A stretch of 10,004 bases of DNA from Paracoccaceae bacterium (GTDB lineage Bacteria; Pseudomonadota; Alphaproteobacteria; Rhodobacterales; Rhodobacteraceae): positions 1-10,004 of the forward strand of contig WTGT01000331.1 in assembly GCA_011523445.1 (NCBI GenBank). Reading direction: 5' to 3'. Below the pieces are notes generated by a model. That model made no database searches. It had not been told where the DNA came from and saw only the letters and a list, made by a program, of their open reading frames with translations. The translations under genes were made by a program, and so were the position numbers. Numbering within the stretch: position 1 is the stretch's first letter; every line of letters starts with the position of its first letter. This document shows positions 6,991 to 10,004 of the stretch, in pieces.

Positions 6991-7020
6991 AGTATAATCG
7001 GTGATATTTTTCCGAATCAA
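6991..7020 (-). promoter_or_regulatory. Promoter for the dnaJ-like gene and downstream cluster
   Basis: On the minus strand TTGATT (7020-7015) and TATACT (6996-6991) are separated by 18 bases, with four and five matches respectively to the -35 and -10 consensus. Initiation would fall near 6983-6985, giving a leader of about 35 bases. The -10 element overlaps that of bolA on the other strand. Confidence 0.55.
6993..6998 (+). promoter_or_regulatory. -10 element of the bolA promoter
   Basis: A perfect TATAAT sits 34 bases before the preferred bolA start. No good -35 hexamer is found at the right distance (TTAATT at 6969-6974 is the nearest, 18 bases upstream), so activator help may be needed. 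A start site near 7005 would exclude the upstream TTG at 6973 as bolA start. Confidence 0.5.
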
Positions 7021-7032
7021 AGGATAAGGCAA

Positions 7033-7299
7033 TTGAAAATTAAAAAACTAATTTATAGCAAATTATCCACTTTTTTTCAACCGGAGATACTTGAGGTGGA
7101 AAACCAAAGTCACTTGCACAAGGGGCATGTAGGGTGGAACGAAACCGGAGAAACACATTTTCATGTCAGAATATCCTCCACTAGGTTCGAAAATCTCAAC
7201 AGGGTACAACGGCACAGGTTGGTACACACGGCGATTACACCGGAACTCATGTCCCGTATTCATGCACTTTCAATTGAAATCCTGCCCTTGAGAGAGTGA
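7033..7299 (+). CDS. bolA: BolA family protein
   Basis: BolA proteins partner monothiol glutaredoxins in iron-sulfur cluster handling and, in some bacteria, act on gene expression through a class II KH-like fold. The 88 residues cover the whole domain: EVENQSHLHKGH (about 21-32), the THFHVRISS strand (41-49), the RVQRHRLVH helix (58-65) and the closing IHALSIE with the invariant H77. There is no cysteine, so it is the histidine type that would ligate a shared cluster through H77 and a histidine of the SHLHKGH loop. I chose TTG at 7033, with AAAGG nine bases upstream and a second AAGG closer in; the frame is open further to a TTG at 6973, but that lies before the likely transcription start and adds 20 residues the family lacks. 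It diverges from the dnaJ-like gene and converges on gatB. Confidence 0.92.
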   Translation: MKIKKLIYSKLSTFFQPEILEVENQSHLHKGHVGWNETGETHFHVRISSTRFENLNRVQRHRLVHTAITPELMSRIHALSIEILPLRE

Positions 7300-7319
7300 A
7301 TAACCAAGGCAATGGGTGA

Positions 7320-8801
7320 TTAGATTTCCGCCAGAATTTTTCCCAGGATTTCATTAACGAGTTTTGGGTTGGCCTTGCCAGCAGTTTTCTTCATTACCTG
7401 ACCTACAAAAAAGCCGGCCAATTTTGGATTCTTCTTATACTTCTCAACCTGCGACGGGTTTTCTGCCAGAACCTCCCTGATTATGGCTTCAATGGAGCCG
7501 GTGTCAGACACCTGTCTCATCTGGCGTTCATCCACGATTTTCAGGGGATCTCCACCTTCGGACCAAATGATTTCAAACAAATTCTTGGCAATTTTGCCTG
7601 AAATTTCACCATTTTCTATCAAATCCAGTATGGATCCCAATTGTTCCGGTGAAATTGGAGATTCCTTGATCGTAAGCCCTTCCTTGTTCAAGCTTCCAAA
7701 CAGCTCGTTGATTACCCAATTGGCAGCCAGCTTCCCGTTTCGATTGATCACAACCTGTTCAAAGAACTCGGCATTCTCCTTTTCGGATACCAGAACATCG
7801 GCATCATAATTGGATACACCATATTGCCCGATTAAACGTTCCTTCAATTCATCGGGAAGTTCCGGAATATCATCCCTTATTCTTTCGATCCATTCCGGTT
7901 CGATTTCGAGGGGTAGAAGGTCAGGACATGGAAAATATCTGTAATCATGTGCTTCTTCCTTGGACCTCATGGATCTGGTTTTACCCGTTCCCGGATCATA
8001 TAACCTGGTTTCCTGCTGTACGGTACCGCCATCCTCCCAAATACCCACCTGACGATTGGCTTCAAAGTCAATTGCCTGCTGAATGAACCTGGTCGAATTC
8101 ATGTTTTTGATTTCACATCTGGTGTATAATTCATCGCTTCCCTGAGGTCTTACGGAAACGTTTACATCGGCCCGAAGATTGCCGTTTTGCATGTTGCCAT
8201 CACAAGTTCCCAAATACCTCATGATCTGGCGCAATTTTAGAATATAGGCAGCGGCTTCTTCAGGGCTTCTCAAGTCCGGATGGGAAACAATTTCCATCAA
8301 TGCAATGCCTGTTCGATTCAGATCAACGTAGGAAAAACTAGGATGAATATCATGCAGTGATTTGCCTGCATCCTGTTCAAGGTGGATGTGTTCTATGCGA
8401 ACTCGTCTGACAACTCCCGGTTCAAGCTCGATAAACACTTCACCTTCACCTATCAAAGGATGATAGAGCTGAGAAATCTGATATCCCTGTGGAAGGTCGG
8501 GATAGAAATAATTCTTGCGGTCAAATACGGAGTAGGTATTGATTTTGGCCTTGAGACCCAATCCGGTTTTTATCGCCTGCTCAACACAAAACTCATTGAG
8601 AACCGGTAACATGCCTGGCATAGCTGCATCTACAAAATCCACATTGCTATTGGGTGATGTACCAAAAGTAGTCGATGAGGAAGAAAAAAGCTTGGCATTC
8701 GATACAACTTGTGCATGGACTTCCAATCCTATAACCATTTCCCAATTATCTTTGGTACCAACTATGATCTTGGATTCTGGTTCTCTTAGTTTTGTTTCCA
8801 T
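7320..8801 (-). CDS. gatB: Asp-tRNA(Asn)/Glu-tRNA(Gln) amidotransferase subunit B
   Basis: GatB is the kinase and tRNA-binding subunit of GatCAB, which converts mischarged Glu-tRNA(Gln) and/or Asp-tRNA(Asn) to the correct amides. From the ATG at 8801 the protein has 493 residues, close to the usual length. It shows WEMVIGLEVHAQ (20-31), the signature DRKNYFYPDLPQGYQISQ (94-111), LEQDAGKS (142-149), DLNRTGIALMEIVSHPD (160-176), and a C-terminal YqeY-like tail domain (about 350-493) ending in AGFFVGQVMKKTAGKANP. The frame is open six codons further to a TTG at 8819 without a ribosome site; ATG is preferred, although its own ribosome site (GGGA about 12 bases upstream) is poor. gatC and gatA, usually beside gatB in this class, are not adjacent: the upstream gene is an unrelated amidotransferase. 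The protein appears intact. Confidence 0.96.
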   Translation of the reverse strand: METKLREPESKIIVGTKDNWEMVIGLEVHAQVVSNAKLFSSSSTTFGTSPNSNVDFVDAAMPGMLPVLNEFCVEQAIKTGLGLKAKINTYSVFDRKNYFYPDLPQGYQISQLYHPLIGEGEVFIELEPGVVRRVRIEHIHLEQDAGKSLHDIHPSFSYVDLNRTGIALMEIVSHPDLRSPEEAAAYILKLRQIMRYLGTCDGNMQNGNLRADVNVSVRPQGSDELYTRCEIKNMNSTRFIQQAIDFEANRQVGIWEDGGTVQQETRLYDPGTGKTRSMRSKEEAHDYRYFPCPDLLPLEIEPEWIERIRDDIPELPDELKERLIGQYGVSNYDADVLVSEKENAEFFEQVVINRNGKLAANWVINELFGSLNKEGLTIKESPISPEQLGSILDLIENGEISGKIAKNLFEIIWSEGGDPLKIVDERQMRQVSDTGSIEAIIREVLAENPSQVEKYKKNPKLAGFFVGQVMKKTAGKANPKLVNEILGKILAEI

Positions 8802-8852
8802 CGGATAATAAAATCCCAAATTTTATGTTTAAATATTCACTTAATTGTTTGC

Positions 8853-8872
8853 TACCAACGATCAGATTGGTA
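8853..8872. promoter_or_regulatory. Palindromic site upstream of gatB, possible operator
   Basis: TACCAA (8853-8858) and TTGGTA (8867-8872) form an inverted repeat with an 8-base centre, the size and symmetry of a dimeric regulator site. On the minus strand the TTGGTA arm could also serve as a -35 element, with an AT-rich -10 region 17 bases on, about 50 bases before the gatB ATG. No regulator is known; tentative. Confidence 0.3.
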
Positions 8873-8910
8873 CATGGATCATAAATGAATGGAAATACAA
8901 CAACGCAAGG

Positions 8911-8944
8911 TACCTAAATTATCAGGCTACCATCCTTTTAGGTA
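8911..8944 (-). repeat. Inverted repeat over the 3' end of the puuD-like gene
   Basis: TACCTAAA (8911-8918) and TTTAGGTA (8937-8944) are perfect 8-bp arms around an 18-base loop that contains the TGA stop (8924-8922). No T-tract follows on the minus strand, so it is not a standard terminator; it may protect the mRNA end or be fortuitous. Confidence 0.3.
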
Positions 8945-9701
8945 AATTGTGTTTCATTTTCTTCCATTCAAGCAAGGCCTCCCCAAAGGCTTTGAATAAC
9001 CCCAATGAAACCGGATCTATAGTGGCATTATATTCCGGGTGCCATTGAACGGCGAGTGAAAAGCCAATACTATCCTTGATTGAAATAGCTTCCGGGGTTC
9101 CATCTGAAGCATTTCCTTCGATAATTACCCTTGGACCACATGTTTTGATTCCCTGTCCATGCAAGGAATTTACCTGCACTTTCCTAGATGACATTATCTT
9201 TTCGAAGATACTTCCCTCAATAAATTCTACCGAATGACGAAGGGCAAATTTCTCATCCACTGAACCTTCGAGAGGCATACGATGGTTCATGACCCCTGGC
9301 AAGTCCCTGATCTCGGGGTGGAGGGTACCACCAAATGCCACATTAAATTCCTGAAAGCCCCTGCATACTCCCAGAATCGGTTGACCTCTTTTTACACATT
9401 CCTGGATCAGGGGCAGGACGACGCGATCCCTGTTTCGATCAAAATTACCATGTGCTGGAGTTGGTTTCTCACCGTATTCTTCTGGATGAATGTTGGGTTT
9501 ACCTCCCGTAAACAGAAAACCATCACAAGTATCCATCAATTCTTCTATGGTGAAATGTGTAGGGTCGGAAGGAATTATGAGAGGAATCGCATTGGCGACA
9601 TGGGAAATCGCCTTGGTATTCATAGTTCCTGTTGAATGTACGGGGTAATCACCTTCAAGGTAATAGAAATTACCTGTTATTCCCACTACTGGTCTGGTCA
9701 T
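8922..9701 (-). CDS. puuD: Class I glutamine amidotransferase, gamma-glutamyl-GABA hydrolase (PuuD-like, peptidase C26)
   Basis: This 259-residue cytoplasmic hydrolase resembles PuuD, which releases glutamate from gamma-glutamyl-GABA in putrescine breakdown. The class I amidotransferase triad is complete: C113 in the elbow GVCRGFQE, with H221 and E223 in QWHPEY. Other family blocks are FLFTGGKPNIHPEEYGE (62-78), the GGTLHPEI stretch (124-131) and VNSLHGQGIK (177-186), the last nearly the same as in enterobacterial PuuD as I recall it. No synthetase or transferase domain is attached. The ATG at 9701 is the only sensible start; a GAAGG sequence lies about 12 bases upstream, which is far. No other putrescine genes are in the window, so the substrate could be another gamma-glutamyl amide. 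It points the same way as gatB but is 120 bases from it, with no sign of a functional link. Confidence 0.88.
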   Translation of the reverse strand: MTRPVVGITGNFYYLEGDYPVHSTGTMNTKAISHVANAIPLIIPSDPTHFTIEELMDTCDGFLFTGGKPNIHPEEYGEKPTPAHGNFDRNRDRVVLPLIQECVKRGQPILGVCRGFQEFNVAFGGTLHPEIRDLPGVMNHRMPLEGSVDEKFALRHSVEFIEGSIFEKIMSSRKVQVNSLHGQGIKTCGPRVIIEGNASDGTPEAISIKDSIGFSLAVQWHPEYNATIDPVSLGLFKAFGEALLEWKKMKHNLPKRMVA

Positions 9702-9824
9702 AATTTGGTTTCAACCTTCATTTCAAATTAATTCCTACATCTTACGATCAACTAATCCTAAATGTGTTTATCCATTCAATTATCAAGAAATACATGATTG
9801 TTAGGTATTATCAGATATTAGAAA

Positions 9825-10004
9825 TCAGAAGAAAACAATCAATTTGGCCGAAAATTTATTACCTGTAAGGGATTCACCATTAGAGAAATATCTTGAATAT
9901 CCTATCTCACCATTGAGGTTATCGTCCGATCTGGAGAATTTGGTACCAAGGAAATAGTTGAATTCGGTTTTGGGTAATACTGTTGTGGACAGTATTTTAT
10001 CTCC
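9825..10004 (-). CDS. C-terminal end of a probable outer-membrane beta-barrel protein (5' end outside window)
   Basis: An open frame enters from the right edge on the minus strand and ends at TGA (9827-9825), giving 59 visible residues. They read as short amphipathic strands joined by polar turns (EFNYFLGTKFSRSDD, then LNGEIGYSRYFSNGES), and the protein ends in NKFSAKLIVFF. Alternating hydrophobic residues with a terminal phenylalanine are the usual C-terminal strand recognised by the BAM machinery, so export to the outer membrane is inferred. No start codon is visible, the signal peptide would lie outside the window, and I cannot name the family or its substrate. The frame has coding character unlike the AT-rich, stop-rich 120 bases that separate it from the puuD-like gene. 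Confidence 0.6.
   Translation of the reverse strand, partial: GDKILSTTVLPKTEFNYFLGTKFSRSDDNLNGEIGYSRYFSNGESLTGNKFSAKLIVFF

Noticed and set aside
6973..7032. Upstream TTG start extending BolA by 20 residues
   Set aside because: The extension precedes the likely transcription start, includes the TATAAT sequence as codons, and has no counterpart in the family; the TTG at 7033 has a better ribosome site.
1..10004. tRNA, rRNA, CRISPR array, insertion sequence or prophage genes
   Set aside because: No tRNA-like cloverleaf, regularly spaced repeat series, transposase motif or phage structural gene was seen on either strand.

Overview
The window looks like chromosomal DNA from an AT-leaning member of the Alphaproteobacteria (G+C roughly low-to-mid 40s % by eye). 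The main evidence is a bolA gene facing away from a DnaJ-domain gene that is followed by cobS and cobT, an arrangement typical of that class. RecN, GatB and the roughly 600-residue aminopeptidase P type fit the same placement. I cannot name a genus from sequence alone.

Layout, left to right. The 3' end of recN (plus strand) runs off the left edge. A 214-base gap follows and holds a well-formed promoter, a 9-bp hairpin and an intrinsic terminator, which together look like a very short non-coding RNA or an attenuated leader. Just past the terminator is a plus-strand NYN-domain (PIN-like RNase) gene with a TTG start and a 12-bp direct repeat straddling its ribosome site and start. Facing it is a minus-strand cluster that reads, in transcription order, DnaJ-domain protein, cobS, cobT, aminopeptidase P, and a small PD-(D/E)XK-like protein (coordinates 6949 down to about 1165). 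cobT and pepP overlap by one base.

The dnaJ-like gene and bolA diverge from one short region whose two -10 elements lie on top of each other. After bolA come three minus-strand genes: gatB, a PuuD-type glutamine amidotransferase, and at the right edge the last 59 codons of what looks like an outer-membrane beta-barrel protein.

How the genes relate: CobS and CobT are the AAA+ and MIDAS subunits that power aerobic cobaltochelatase, but its catalytic subunit CobN and other cobalamin genes are not in view. The DnaJ-like gene is a regular neighbour of cobS. GatB belongs to the tRNA-dependent amidotransferase, and gatC and gatA are not adjacent here. RecN acts in double-strand-break repair, BolA in iron-sulfur/redox control, and the amidotransferase probably in gamma-glutamyl amide (polyamine) breakdown. 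Most of the window is housekeeping. The least ordinary part is 312-1566, with the putative small RNA and two convergent nuclease-fold genes.
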